From: Chloroflexota bacterium
GTDB lineage: Bacteria; Chloroflexota; Anaerolineae; Anaerolineales; Villigracilaceae
DNA length: 64,000 nt
Reading direction: 5' to 3'
Assembly (NCBI GenBank): GCA_016235425.1
Contig: JACRLC010000067.1
Location: forward strand, 1-64,000
A program made the position numbers and the translations under genes. Under the pieces are notes generated by a model. That model ran no database searches, had not been told where the DNA came from, and saw only the letters and a program-made list of their open reading frames with translations. Shown here piece by piece: positions 8,955-16,863 of the stretch. The stretch's first letter is position 1. Each line of letters begins with the position of its first letter.

Positions 8955-8966
8955 AGCGGCCTCTCA

Positions 8967-9014
8967 AATTTGTGTATATTTTCACAAATTATTTTATTCC
9001 AATCCCTTATGCAA
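8967..9014 (-). promoter_or_regulatory. Promoter with Rex-like operator upstream of the multiheme cytochrome
   Basis: On the minus strand -35 TTGCAT (9009-9014) and -10 TAATTT (8986-8991) are spaced by 17 bases. Overlapping the -10 is an 8-bp perfect inverted repeat with core TTGTG-N8-CACAA (8970-8987), which fits the known operator of Rex, the NADH/NAD+-sensing repressor of respiratory genes. No rex gene is in the window, so the regulator is inferred. Confidence 0.55.
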
Positions 9015-9192
9015 ACAAGTGATTTACATAACCTGCGCTTATTAGATTTACTTATGCTGATGTATTACTCAAACTGAACGAGATTTTCCAGGCCCCCGCA
9101 CGCTTCCCCCTGGGACCTTCAACCTGCTGCCGTTAAAAGAGATTGCCGCCCGCAAACTAAAACTGTGCTATTCTATGGATAGGAGCAATAAC

Positions 9193-9411
9193 ATGGAAAC
9201 CATCATACTTCCAAAGGGATACGTAATATTGCCTCTGGAGATTTGCCGCAGATTGGGAATTGAAGCGGGTACGCGGCTGGAAGTTGACTATGATACACAG
9301 ACCGGCTGTATTCGTTTACGGCCTGTCAATCACAGGTATGCAGTTGATGTTCGAGTGGGGGAAAAGGTAAAACAAAAGGCGCGCGAAAAGAAACAAAGAA
9401 CTACTGGCTGA
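9193..9411 (+). CDS. AbrB/MazE-like swapped-hairpin DNA-binding protein
   Basis: A 72-residue protein whose N-terminal half (ILPKGYVILPLEICRRLGIE, then GTRLEVDYD) fits the SpoVT/AbrB/MazE swapped-hairpin DNA-binding fold, usually an antitoxin or transition regulator. The C-terminal ~25 residues are strongly basic. The ATG at 9193 follows AGGAG at 7-8 bases; an earlier in-frame ATG at 9175 overlaps that site and was not chosen. No PIN or MazF toxin follows on this strand: the gene runs 11 bases into the 3' end of the convergent transglycosylase-like gene. It is therefore an orphan antitoxin-like or regulatory protein. Confidence 0.65.
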   Translation: METIILPKGYVILPLEICRRLGIEAGTRLEVDYDTQTGCIRLRPVNHRYAVDVRVGEKVKQKAREKKQRTTG

Positions 9412-11017
9412 TGTCGTTTACGTAATCGATTGACAATGAGCAGGCAGGGGGAAGGTAGGGTGAAATATTTTCCCACGTAAGTTCGAGGCTGTTGAATTGC
9501 GCGCCTGAGATCGCATCTGCCAGACAGCCGGGCCCGGCGTTGTAATTGACCAGCGTAAACTTCCACAGGTTTTCGTACGATACGCTTTGCCCCGGCGCGC
9601 CGCCTGTGAAGTTACGGACCACCTGTCCCGTTTGCTGACAGTTGGCGATCATTGTGTTGGCGAATACGTTTATCGAGAAATCCGCCTGCGTCAGGTCCAG
9701 TCCCAGCGGACAATCCTGACAGATCGCGTTGACGCTTGCAACGAGTGACTGCCGCAGAAGAAGCTGTTCATCCTGTTTGAGGTGCAGGTACCCTTTGCCG
9801 CATCTTTCCGCCTCGAGTACGAGCGGGCAGAACTGATTATGAAAGGATGGATTCCAAATCAACGTCGTATCGGCGCCATTCTCGGTCAGTTGGCCCAGTC
9901 CCACGTCGCTTGCGGCCTGGTAAATGCCCGGCCAAAACTGGCTTTCGCGTGCGAACAAATTCTTGAGCAAACGGGCCGGGACGCCGGTCTCTTCTGCGGT
10001 GGTCAGGATCAACGTGTCGAATCGGTTTTGCCATTCAATCACCGCGTCGCGTGCTTTTTCCAACCCGCATTGATTCACGCCGCCGCCGGGGACCAGCCCG
10101 CCATCGGGACAGGCAGAAGCATCCACCACACCCTGCAGGATCAAATTCGCGGCGAGATATGTGTAGGGAATGTCACTGCTGAGTTCTTCGCTTGCCGTGG
10201 GAGTGGTCAGCCAATCAGGCGGGCCGCCAACGGGCGGGAAGGATCCCCATGTGTCGGCGCAGGTGGCTACAGCCGGGCCCTGCCATTGCGAAGAGAGCAC
10301 ATCCACGTACCAGTAGAGTTGGTCCGGGTCGCCCTCGTCGGCTTTCACAACGCGGACCTGGGCGGTGTAAACGAGACTGCTATCCCCGTAGGATGAGTAG
10401 GCCCAGAATTCAACGGTCACGCCTCCTTCGTCTGTTTCCGGTAGTTGGAATTTACAAGTTTCCGAATCCGCGCACACGAAGGGCAGGCCGTCGTATGTTC
10501 CCTCCACGCGGATGATGGTTTCGTTTGGCAGGGGTTCGTGCCCGGTGATGACGAGCGTCGGCATTGTTTCGCAAATATTCGTGGACGTGCTGATCACCGG
10601 TTCGCAATCTTCAATCGAGACGTAGACCGTGGCGGGCGCGAGTTGCATGGCGATCTCTTTTTCCGCGGGCCGGCTGTCAACGTCATAAACGTAGTAACCA
10701 TCGCAGACGTTTTTGTTTCCCACCCCCGTGCAAGGCTTTTGTGAGACCCATTTATCGTAGATTGTTTCTCCGCAATCGCGATAGACTTCTTCCGGGGTTG
10801 GAATACCCTCATGGTCAACCACCAGGGTGCAGACGATTTCTTGTCCCTTCCACGCGGCCATCCACCATTCGAAGGCTGTATATTCAACGGTGATGGTGGT
10901 GAATCGATCGGGGCCGGGAGGCGGATTGGGAGCGGCGGCAGGCTTGAAGTCCCGCGTGAATGCGGTGCCCGTGAGGACCGAAGTTAAAAAAAGGAGTCCA
11001 ATCCAGCGAGTATTCAT
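9401..11017 (-). CDS. Secreted protein with SLT-like lytic transglycosylase domain
   Basis: A 538-residue exported protein with an N-terminal hydrophobic signal (LLFLTSVLTGTAF). The N-terminal 230 residues are rich in Cys and beta-type segments without a recognised family. The C-terminal half (about residues 320-520) looks like a transglycosylase SLT domain: RESQFWPGIYQ carries the expected catalytic Glu, followed by GLGQLTENGAD and the conserved NYNAGPG. SLT enzymes cleave the MurNAc-GlcNAc bond of peptidoglycan. The many Cys residues suggest disulfides outside the membrane. The start at 11017 gives the signal peptide but has only a weak ribosome site. Confidence 0.68.
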   Translation of the reverse strand: MNTRWIGLLFLTSVLTGTAFTRDFKPAAAPNPPPGPDRFTTITVEYTAFEWWMAAWKGQEIVCTLVVDHEGIPTPEEVYRDCGETIYDKWVSQKPCTGVGNKNVCDGYYVYDVDSRPAEKEIAMQLAPATVYVSIEDCEPVISTSTNICETMPTLVITGHEPLPNETIIRVEGTYDGLPFVCADSETCKFQLPETDEGGVTVEFWAYSSYGDSSLVYTAQVRVVKADEGDPDQLYWYVDVLSSQWQGPAVATCADTWGSFPPVGGPPDWLTTPTASEELSSDIPYTYLAANLILQGVVDASACPDGGLVPGGGVNQCGLEKARDAVIEWQNRFDTLILTTAEETGVPARLLKNLFARESQFWPGIYQAASDVGLGQLTENGADTTLIWNPSFHNQFCPLVLEAERCGKGYLHLKQDEQLLLRQSLVASVNAICQDCPLGLDLTQADFSINVFANTMIANCQQTGQVVRNFTGGAPGQSVSYENLWKFTLVNYNAGPGCLADAISGAQFNSLELTWENISPYLPPACSLSIDYVNDISQ

Positions 11018-11111
11018 GGCCCTGATTCACAAAGTCCGCTCGGATTATAGCGGACTCTGATTGCTTTGGCTATTCTCTTTTGGGACTAATTTTTAGAACT
11101 AGTTCCCTTTT

Positions 11112-11291
11112 TCACTTCCGCTTGGCTTTTGACTTATGTTCGTTGTCCATGCTCTCAAGAGTGGACAAATCCTGTTTTAAATTGCGGCTGCGGATGTACA
11201 TGCTGGCAACGTATATGCCCATGGTGACAAAGGCAATAACGTAACCTGCGATCATGTAGCCTGAAGTGTCGGGGATGGTTTCAAGAAACAT
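11112..11291 (-). CDS. ccmD: CcmD-like small membrane protein
   Basis: A 59-residue protein with one membrane helix (YMIAGYVIAFVTMGIYVASMYI) followed by a charged tail, the layout of CcmD, which helps release holo-CcmE from the CcmABC complex. It follows ccmC directly. The frame opens at a TTG at 11303, but ATG at 11291 is preceded by GGAGG at ideal spacing, so 11291 was chosen. The family has little sequence signature; the call relies on size, topology and position. Confidence 0.7.
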   Translation of the reverse strand: MFLETIPDTSGYMIAGYVIAFVTMGIYVASMYIRSRNLKQDLSTLESMDNEHKSKAKRK

Positions 11292-11303
11292 AGGGTCCTC
11301 CAA

Positions 11304-12002
11304 TTACATTGAGACTTTAAGTCTGAGCTGTTCGACCTTATCCTGCAAGTCCCCCAGGCGGATGCGGTGCCAGAACAAATCAACGAAGATGACCGTGAAG
11401 GTGAAGAGCGCGAAGAAGAATGCGACTTTCATATCGCTGGTCATGTCGAAACCGCCCTGCGCCGCGGCGGACTGGTTGCCGATGACGACGGGGTGAATGG
11501 TGCGGAAGAGGCGGATGACCATGAAGGTGATCGGCGCGCTGATGCCACCCAGCAGTGTGTAGACTGCGCCGAAGCGGGCGCGGCGCTCGGGGTCTTCGAT
11601 GCTCTGGCGGAGCATGAAGTAGGCGATGTAGATCAGCTCGGTGATGGCGGCGGTGGTGAGACGCGGGTCCCATGTCCACCAGGTATTCCAGGCAGGGCGC
11701 GCCCAAATGGAGCCGAGCACGATGGTGATGAAGAAGAAGACGAGGCTTACTTCCACCGCGGCCACTTCCACCCGGTCCCATTTGAGGTCTTTGGTGACGA
11801 GGTAGACGATGCCGGTGATGGCCGCGAACAGGAAGCCCAGCAGTCCCACCCACGCCGTGCCGACGTGGAAGTAAAACACGCGCTGGACCTGTCCCATCAC
11901 GGCTTCAGTGGGCGCGAAGAAGAGGGCAAGATAAGCGGAAATGGCAAGGACAATAATGGAAACAACGTCGAGGATTGTGAGGGCGAGAGGTTTGGATTGC
12001 AT
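11304..12002 (-). CDS. ccmC: Heme exporter / cytochrome c biogenesis protein CcmC
   Basis: A 232-residue polytopic membrane protein with about six helices and the tryptophan-rich WWD motif (NTWWTWDPRLTTA) that holds heme in CcmC. Flanking His residues (FHVG in the second helix region, TIHPV near residue 170) suit axial heme ligands. CcmC loads heme onto CcmE. It sits between ccmB and ccmD on the same strand. Confidence 0.92.
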   Translation of the reverse strand: MQSKPLALTILDVVSIIVLAISAYLALFFAPTEAVMGQVQRVFYFHVGTAWVGLLGFLFAAITGIVYLVTKDLKWDRVEVAAVEVSLVFFFITIVLGSIWARPAWNTWWTWDPRLTTAAITELIYIAYFMLRQSIEDPERRARFGAVYTLLGGISAPITFMVIRLFRTIHPVVIGNQSAAAQGGFDMTSDMKVAFFFALFTFTVIFVDLFWHRIRLGDLQDKVEQLRLKVSM

Positions 12003-12016
12003 TTATGCTCCTATAA

Positions 12017-12049
12017 GATTTACGATTTGCGATTGCCGATTTACGATTT
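12017..12049. repeat. Heptamer simple repeat between ccmB and ccmC
   Basis: GATTTAC/GATTTGC/GATTGCC heptamers in tandem, one of about ten such 7-bp-period tracts in the window. It fills most of the 45-bp ccmB-ccmC gap. Confidence 0.7.
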
Positions 12050-12779
12050 ATTCTTCAACCACAAAATCAAACACCATGAACGCGATGGCGATGAAGATGA
12101 CATCGTAGACGATCAGCAGATTCAGTGGTGTGAGGATCTCGGAAAACTCCGCGCCGGAGAGAATGCCGCCGCTGGCCTTGACCGAGGCCAACAGCACGGG
12201 AATGATGATCGGGAAGAGCAGGATCGGCAGAAGGACGTCGCGCGTGCGTGTCTGCACGGTCATGGTGGAGATCAATGTGCCGACGGATGAATAGCCAATC
12301 GAACCCAGCAGGATCACGCCGAGCAAGCCGGGCTGGAACAAATTGACTCCGTATAACACGCCGTACATCGGCAGGACAATCGCTTCCACGATCAGCATAA
12401 AGGCCAGGTTGCTGATGACCTTGCCGAAGTAAATGGCGGCGCGGTCCACCGGCGCGAGCAGGAGACCATCCATACAGCCGCGGTCTTTTTCGATTGCCAT
12501 CGAGCGGTTGAGGCCGAGTGTGCCTGCAAAGGCGAAGGTGGCCCACAGCACACCGGCTGTCACTTTGCGGCGAATATCGGGTTCGAGTTCGAGGGCGAAG
12601 TTGAAAATGAGGATGACCAGCATCGAAAAAACCAGCATGGCCGAGAGCAGTTCACGCGAACGCAATTCCGCGGCCAGGTCCTTTTGCACGACGGCGAACA
12701 TGGCTTTGAAGAAGCTGGGAGTGATTGGCGTGGTGCGTGTTGATGCGGTGCGTGTTGCTTGTTCTGTTGTTGTGGCCAT
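12048..12779 (-). CDS. ccmB: Heme exporter permease CcmB
   Basis: A 243-residue membrane protein with six hydrophobic segments, matching CcmB, the permease partner of the CcmA ATPase. Conserved stretches include LWATFAFAGTLGLNRS and the late DVLLPILLFPIIIPVLLASVKAS. The start could be TTG 12785, overlapping the ccmA stop by four bases, or ATG 12779, immediately after it; ATG was preferred. Translational coupling with ccmA is likely. Confidence 0.9.
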   Translation of the reverse strand: MATTTEQATRTASTRTTPITPSFFKAMFAVVQKDLAAELRSRELLSAMLVFSMLVILIFNFALELEPDIRRKVTAGVLWATFAFAGTLGLNRSMAIEKDRGCMDGLLLAPVDRAAIYFGKVISNLAFMLIVEAIVLPMYGVLYGVNLFQPGLLGVILLGSIGYSSVGTLISTMTVQTRTRDVLLPILLFPIIIPVLLASVKASGGILSGAEFSEILTPLNLLIVYDVIFIAIAFMVFDFVVEE

Positions 12780-12781
12780 GG

Positions 12782-13480
12782 TCAATCTGCCAGCGCTTTC
12801 TTGTAGAAATCGAGTAGGTTTGTTTTCTTCAAGCCGCTTCTCAAAGAGGAGGCCGCGATGACGCCGCGTGACAGGATGTCAAAACGCGTTGCCAAATCCT
12901 CGGCGCGGGCCAGGTCGTGGGAGGTCATCACCACCGTGCGTCCTTCAGCCGCGACGGAACGGAGCACGTCATCGAGCATGGACGAGGCATCCTGGTCGAG
13001 GCCGGTATAGGGTTCATCGAATAGCATTACGTCGGGGTCGTGGATAACGGCGCGCCCGATGGCGAGACGTTGCTGCATCCCGCGCGAAAAGGTGCGGACG
13101 AGGTCCCTGCGGCGGTTTTCCAGCCCCACCATTTCCAAAACTTCGGTAATTCGTAATTCGTAATTGGGGACGTTGTACATGCGCGCGTAGAAGCGCAGGT
13201 TTTCCTCGGCTGTGAGTTCACCATATAGCAGGGGCAAATGGGAGACTACGCCCAGCCGGGCGCGGACCTGTGCGGCTTGGTGGGGGAGTTGATACCCGGC
13301 GATGTTGACCGCTCCCATCGAAGGCCGCGAGAGCGAAGAAAGGATTCGCAGGAAGGTTGTCTTTCCCGCGCCGTTCGGGCCGAGGAGCGCGACGAATTCA
13401 CCGGGCTGGACTTCAAAGTCCACGCCGCGCAGGACGGCTTTCAGGCCAAAGCGTTTGACGAGTTTTTTGACGGTAATCAT
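12782..13480 (-). CDS. ccmA: Heme exporter ATP-binding protein CcmA
   Basis: A 232-residue ABC ATPase: Walker A GPNGAGKTT, signature FSRGMQQRLAIGRA, Walker B VMLFDEPYTGLDQ and the His switch in VMTSHD. With CcmB it powers release of holo-CcmE. The stretch NYELRITEVLE derives from a heptamer simple repeat (13145-13168) inserted in frame. A GTCATTGCGAG element lies just upstream and no good ribosome site is visible before ATG 13480. Confidence 0.92.
   Translation of the reverse strand: MITVKKLVKRFGLKAVLRGVDFEVQPGEFVALLGPNGAGKTTFLRILSSLSRPSMGAVNIAGYQLPHQAAQVRARLGVVSHLPLLYGELTAEENLRFYARMYNVPNYELRITEVLEMVGLENRRRDLVRTFSRGMQQRLAIGRAVIHDPDVMLFDEPYTGLDQDASSMLDDVLRSVAAEGRTVVMTSHDLARAEDLATRFDILSRGVIAASSLRSGLKKTNLLDFYKKALAD
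13145..13168. repeat. Heptamer repeat inside ccmA
   Basis: Tandem TAATTCG heptamers, read on the minus strand as NYELRIT. The repeat is in frame and lies between the Q-loop region and the signature motif of the ATPase. Confidence 0.7.
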
Positions 13481-13491
13481 GGTCGTTGTAT

Positions 13492-13669
13492 GTCATTGCC
13501 CCGCCAACATACGGCGGGATTCCGAGGAGGGTGTTCTTCCCGACAAAGCAATCCCTGATTAAACGGAGGGAACTGTTCGACAAAATTTATCCGTTTAGCG
13601 GGAGATTGCTCACCTGCACTGCACCGAACGCAGTGCGGTGCAAGTGTCGCAGCTTGCGCTCGCAATGAC
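13492..13669. repeat. GTCATTGCGAG palindromic element, copy 3
   Basis: The longest copy (~178 bp). It has GTCATTGC and GCAATGAC ends, internal AAAGCAATCCC / GGAGATTGCT, and an extra internal palindrome around GCACTGCACC. It occupies the whole gap between the cytochrome lipoprotein gene and ccmA. Confidence 0.8.
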
Positions 13670-13672
13670 ATG

Positions 13673-15535
13673 TTAGCTTTCTTCCTTCAACTTCGCCTTC
13701 AATTCATCGCGGCGATTGTGGTAGGCTTCATCGTTCAATTTTCCGGCGCGGTGCAGGTCGTCGAGCGCGATGATGGCATCGAGAACCGATTCGGAATCTT
13801 CGAACTCATCCTCTTCCTCGTCCTTCTCTTCGATGCGGCTGCGGTCGCGCAGGTACATCCACACACCTGCGATGATGAGTACGAGACCGAGCGCGCCCAC
13901 GCCGATCAACAAGGTTTGATTCTGCGTCACGTCGGCTGTGTCGCTTGTGGCTTCGGGTTTGCCGGAAAGCGTGAACGTGATCGTATCGCCGGTATTCAAT
14001 GAGCCGCCATCGTAGACCTGGAAGTTCGTGCCTTGCAGGGCTTGAATGCCGCCGTCGGTGAGATTATCGCCTTTCGCCGTCACGCCTTCGGGCAGAAAGA
14101 TTACGGTGCTCGTAACTGGCAGGCTCATGAGCTGCTTGAATTCAATCTTGCCATCCTTCGGGTAGGACGCGAATGCCACCAAACCGTAAGGCACTTCGCT
14201 GGGTGCAATGGCAAAGCCGCTGTCTGTTGGTGTGAACGACGCGCTGTCCTGTGTGGCTTCGTAGCCGAGTCCCTCCGCGCCTTCGGGGAATGTGATGAAC
14301 GGAATTTCCTGCGCGTCGCCCATGTTCACCAAAACTGTTTTGTCGGTGGTGTTCATGATCGAATACACCGCAAAGGCCTGGATGCTGTCGGCGTTTGCGT
14401 AATCGAAGAAAATTTGCAGGGTATCAACGGTCAAGGTTGAATAATCGTCGGTAGTCGCATGGACCACAATATCCGGAAGGGTCACTTCCACAGCGCCCGT
14501 TTCGACAAGCGCAAAGTCGGATTGATAAGTGATGCCGTCCACTGTGACTTCGGCGACAAAGATGCGCCTCTCGGGAATTTCAACATTTTCGAATTTGAAA
14601 ACACCGTCGGCTTCTGCAACGCCATCAAGCGTGAGCACCTCCTGTGGGCCTGCGTTTGGGTCAGCGCCGTGTTCGAAGCCATGCAAAGTGACTTTTAGAT
14701 CAGACGGCAAAGCCGCGCCCGTTTGGTTATCGATGACGCCGCTGACAGGTCCGACTCCGGCGATGGCAGCCGCTTCAGGCGTGACTTCGGCTTGGGCTGT
14801 GCCTTCGAGATGCGTCGCCTCCGCTGACGGAGTCCCTGCCTCAGGGCTGACGGGAGTCCCGGTAACGGTGGCAGGTTCGGCGGCGAGTTGAGGCGGGGCG
14901 AAGGTCAGAGTCCGCAGATAGGCCGCAACTGCGTAGGCGTCCTCGTCTGAAAGATCGCTTCCGAAAGGCGGGATGTCGCCGCCGCCCGTTTTGATCAGGT
15001 TGACGAGGTCGGTTTCAGACAGCGCGGCCATCTTTTCCGGGTTTGTGAATTTATCGGCGCAATTGGCGCAGTTGGTTTCAAAAATTGTTTTGCCCTTTTC
15101 GATCATTTCGGGCGTGGTGTGAAGCGTGAGCGCGTAAGAGATCACATCCCAGCGCTCTTGGTCGCTAAGCGCTTTAGCAAATGGAGGCATGTACCTTTCC
15201 AGATTTCCCTGTGTAACTATGGTGAACCATTGGGAAGCTGATTTCGGATGAGCGATTTCTGGTAATGCAAAAGCAGGCACGCTGACGCCTTCAAGCTGAA
15301 TACCTTGAGGTCCATCGCCCATGCCTGTTTCACCATGGCATGGTGCACAGTGTTGAGCAAAGAGCACTGCACCGTTTTCAACATTAGGCGCGCTTGAAGG
15401 ATATAGTTGGAGCGTAGGTATTGGAGCCGGAGGAGTGTAATCTGGCGGCGGCGTGACATCGGCCGCGAGGGTGAAGTTGCAGGCGGATAATGCGAGAGTT
15501 GTAATAATAAGCAAAAGAGACAGGCGAAATTTCAT
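13673..15535 (-). CDS. Membrane-anchored cytochrome c lipoprotein, second heme site degenerate
   Basis: A 620-residue lipoprotein (lipobox ALSAC). The first cytochrome c domain (about residues 50-140) has CAPCH and a distal Met in YMPPF. The second (about 145-215) keeps the fold (LSDEDAYAVAAYLRTL) but reads CANCA, with the heme His replaced by Ala, and has IPPF where Met would be. A carboxypeptidase-regulatory-like beta domain follows near 265-340, then a long beta-rich region, a C-terminal membrane helix (near 525-550) and an acidic tail ending in a helical AGKLNDEAYHNRRDELKAKL motif. It sits inside the ccm cluster, so it is probably a respiratory or maturation-linked electron carrier. The functional role is inferred. 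Confidence 0.78.
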   Translation of the reverse strand: MKFRLSLLLIITTLALSACNFTLAADVTPPPDYTPPAPIPTLQLYPSSAPNVENGAVLFAQHCAPCHGETGMGDGPQGIQLEGVSVPAFALPEIAHPKSASQWFTIVTQGNLERYMPPFAKALSDQERWDVISYALTLHTTPEMIEKGKTIFETNCANCADKFTNPEKMAALSETDLVNLIKTGGGDIPPFGSDLSDEDAYAVAAYLRTLTFAPPQLAAEPATVTGTPVSPEAGTPSAEATHLEGTAQAEVTPEAAAIAGVGPVSGVIDNQTGAALPSDLKVTLHGFEHGADPNAGPQEVLTLDGVAEADGVFKFENVEIPERRIFVAEVTVDGITYQSDFALVETGAVEVTLPDIVVHATTDDYSTLTVDTLQIFFDYANADSIQAFAVYSIMNTTDKTVLVNMGDAQEIPFITFPEGAEGLGYEATQDSASFTPTDSGFAIAPSEVPYGLVAFASYPKDGKIEFKQLMSLPVTSTVIFLPEGVTAKGDNLTDGGIQALQGTNFQVYDGGSLNTGDTITFTLSGKPEATSDTADVTQNQTLLIGVGALGLVLIIAGVWMYLRDRSRIEEKDEEEDEFEDSESVLDAIIALDDLHRAGKLNDEAYHNRRDELKAKLKEES

Positions 15536-15552
15536 GAGTTCCTCAATGGAAA

Positions 15553-15585
15553 AGTAATTGGTAATTACCAGTTACCAATCACCAT
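15553..15585. repeat. Heptamer-like repeat with inverted half
   Basis: GTAATTGGTAATTACC followed by its near-inverse AGTTACCAATCACC, filling the gap between the zinc-ribbon gene and the cytochrome lipoprotein gene. Confidence 0.6.
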
Positions 15586-16140
15586 TTACGTCAATGACTT
15601 CCCACACGCTGGGCAAAATCTATCGGATACAAATATGGGTTTGCCGCATTTCGGGCAGAAGCCCGCGGACTTGTCCTTGTGCGCTCTGCGGCGCGCGGCA
15701 AGCATGGATTCGATATCGTCGTCGGTGAGTTGCGGAGTCTCTGCGGATGCATCCGCGCGGCGGGCGGCGACGGCTTTTTCGATGCGGTCTTCCTCCGACC
15801 CCCCTCGCCCTGCGGGAGAGGCGTTGTCCTGAGCTTGTCGAAGGAGGCTGGGGGTGAGGGCAAGGGACAGTTCATCCAACTTCTTCAAAATCTCCGCGCC
15901 TTTTTGCAGGAGCAGGGCGCGTTGAGCCGGGTAATCCTCAGAGGGAATCTTGCCGAGGTTGAAATCGAAATCGAGTTCCTGCAGGGAGTTGATGACGCGG
16001 TCGCGTTCGGCCATGAGCGATGAGACTTCGTGCGATTCGTTGGCCGTTGCGCGGCGTCCGCGTGACATGAACGGGGCATATAAATACATGCCGACCAAAA
16101 TCAGAACAGCCAGGATGAGAAAGATGGCGCCTAGTTCCAT
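15586..16140 (-). CDS. CcmI-like membrane protein with C-terminal zinc ribbon
   Basis: A 184-residue protein: N-terminal membrane helix (IFLILAVLILVGMYLYAPFM), a coiled segment with the ERDRVINSLQELDFDFNLGKI pattern found in CcmI/CycH N-termini, and a C-terminal zinc ribbon with two CxxC pairs (FCPKCGKPIF, FCPACGKSL). It lies 9 bases after ccmG. In frame between them is a stretch (QAQDNASPAGRGG) encoded by two dispersed repeats (15799-15860), a likely insertion. It is probably an accessory of apocytochrome handling; this is inferred from context. Confidence 0.65.
   Translation of the reverse strand: MELGAIFLILAVLILVGMYLYAPFMSRGRRATANESHEVSSLMAERDRVINSLQELDFDFNLGKIPSEDYPAQRALLLQKGAEILKKLDELSLALTPSLLRQAQDNASPAGRGGSEEDRIEKAVAARRADASAETPQLTDDDIESMLAARRRAHKDKSAGFCPKCGKPIFVSDRFCPACGKSLT
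15799..15860. repeat. CCCTCGCCC...GGGTGAGGG repeat with embedded CTGAGCTTGTCGAAG
   Basis: A composite repeat inside the CcmI-like gene: the CTCCC/GGGAG-GGGTGAGGG family (other copies at 19525, 24195, 51521) with the TTGTCGAAG palindrome in its middle. It is read in frame without stops. Confidence 0.65.
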
Positions 16141-16149
16141 GATGTGTCC

Positions 16150-16746
16150 TTATTTGAGTAAGCCATCAATGATGGATTTGATCTCATCCACCGATGAAAA
16201 CGGCCCGACCTTCACATATTGAAGGACGCCGTTTTGATCAATGAAATACGTCTCCGGCACGCCTTTGATGCGGAACATCTGGGAAATTTTTGTGCCCATG
16301 TCCGGGCCGTTGGCAAAGGTGATGCCAAACTTTTTGAGGTACACGCGCGCTTCGGGCTCGGTGTCCACGTAGTCCGCGCCGAGGAACACAACCTTCCCAT
16401 CCGGTTCGTAGAATTGCCAGGCTTCCTGCAATTCGGCGGCTTCCTGTTCGCATGGCTTGCACCACGATGCCCAGAAATTCAGCACCACCACCTTGCCGCG
16501 AAAATCGGAAAGTTTTACTTCGCTCCTGCCCTCGTATTCGTAGCCGCTGAAAAGCGGAAGTGTGAAATCGGGGATTTTGTCGCCGGGCTGTACCGTCCCT
16601 TGTTGTGCGCGGCGCAAGCCTACAAAAACAATCGCAAGCAGAGCAATGAGCAATCCCCAAACAATGATTTGCACCCATGCGGGCACGCCGCGTTTCCCCG
16701 CCGAAGTAGCGCGGGATTCTGGCGCTGTGTTGGTAGTTTCGGTCAT
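16150..16746 (-). CDS. ccmG: Thiol:disulfide interchange protein CcmG/ResA-like
   Basis: A 198-residue membrane-anchored thioredoxin-fold protein: one N-terminal helix (VQIIVWGLLIALLAIVFVGL), then an AhpC/TSA-Redoxin domain with active site WASWCKPCEQE and the late GVPETYFID cis-Pro loop. It reduces the CxxCH thiols of apocytochromes before heme ligation. It lies next to ccmH and the zinc-ribbon gene, with a 117-bp repeat-bearing gap upstream. Confidence 0.9.
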   Translation of the reverse strand: MTETTNTAPESRATSAGKRGVPAWVQIIVWGLLIALLAIVFVGLRRAQQGTVQPGDKIPDFTLPLFSGYEYEGRSEVKLSDFRGKVVVLNFWASWCKPCEQEAAELQEAWQFYEPDGKVVFLGADYVDTEPEARVYLKKFGITFANGPDMGTKISQMFRIKGVPETYFIDQNGVLQYVKVGPFSSVDEIKSIIDGLLK

Positions 16747-16760
16747 TATTTTCTCCCAAA

Positions 16761-16858
16761 AAGACCTGACAGGTTTCCGCGGGGCCTTTGACGGTCAGGC
16801 ACGTTCGTTTTCAGTGAGTCCTCATAATCGGACTTCTTTGAAAACCTGTCAGGTCTGT
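16761..16858. repeat. Inverted ACCTGACAGGT repeat pair
   Basis: AGACCTGACAGGTTT near 16760 and its inverse AAACCTGTCAGGTCT near 16844 bracket the ccmH-ccmG gap. The same ACCTGACAGGT core recurs in a tight hairpin at 19570-19600. Confidence 0.6.
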
Positions 16859-16863
16859 GTGAT

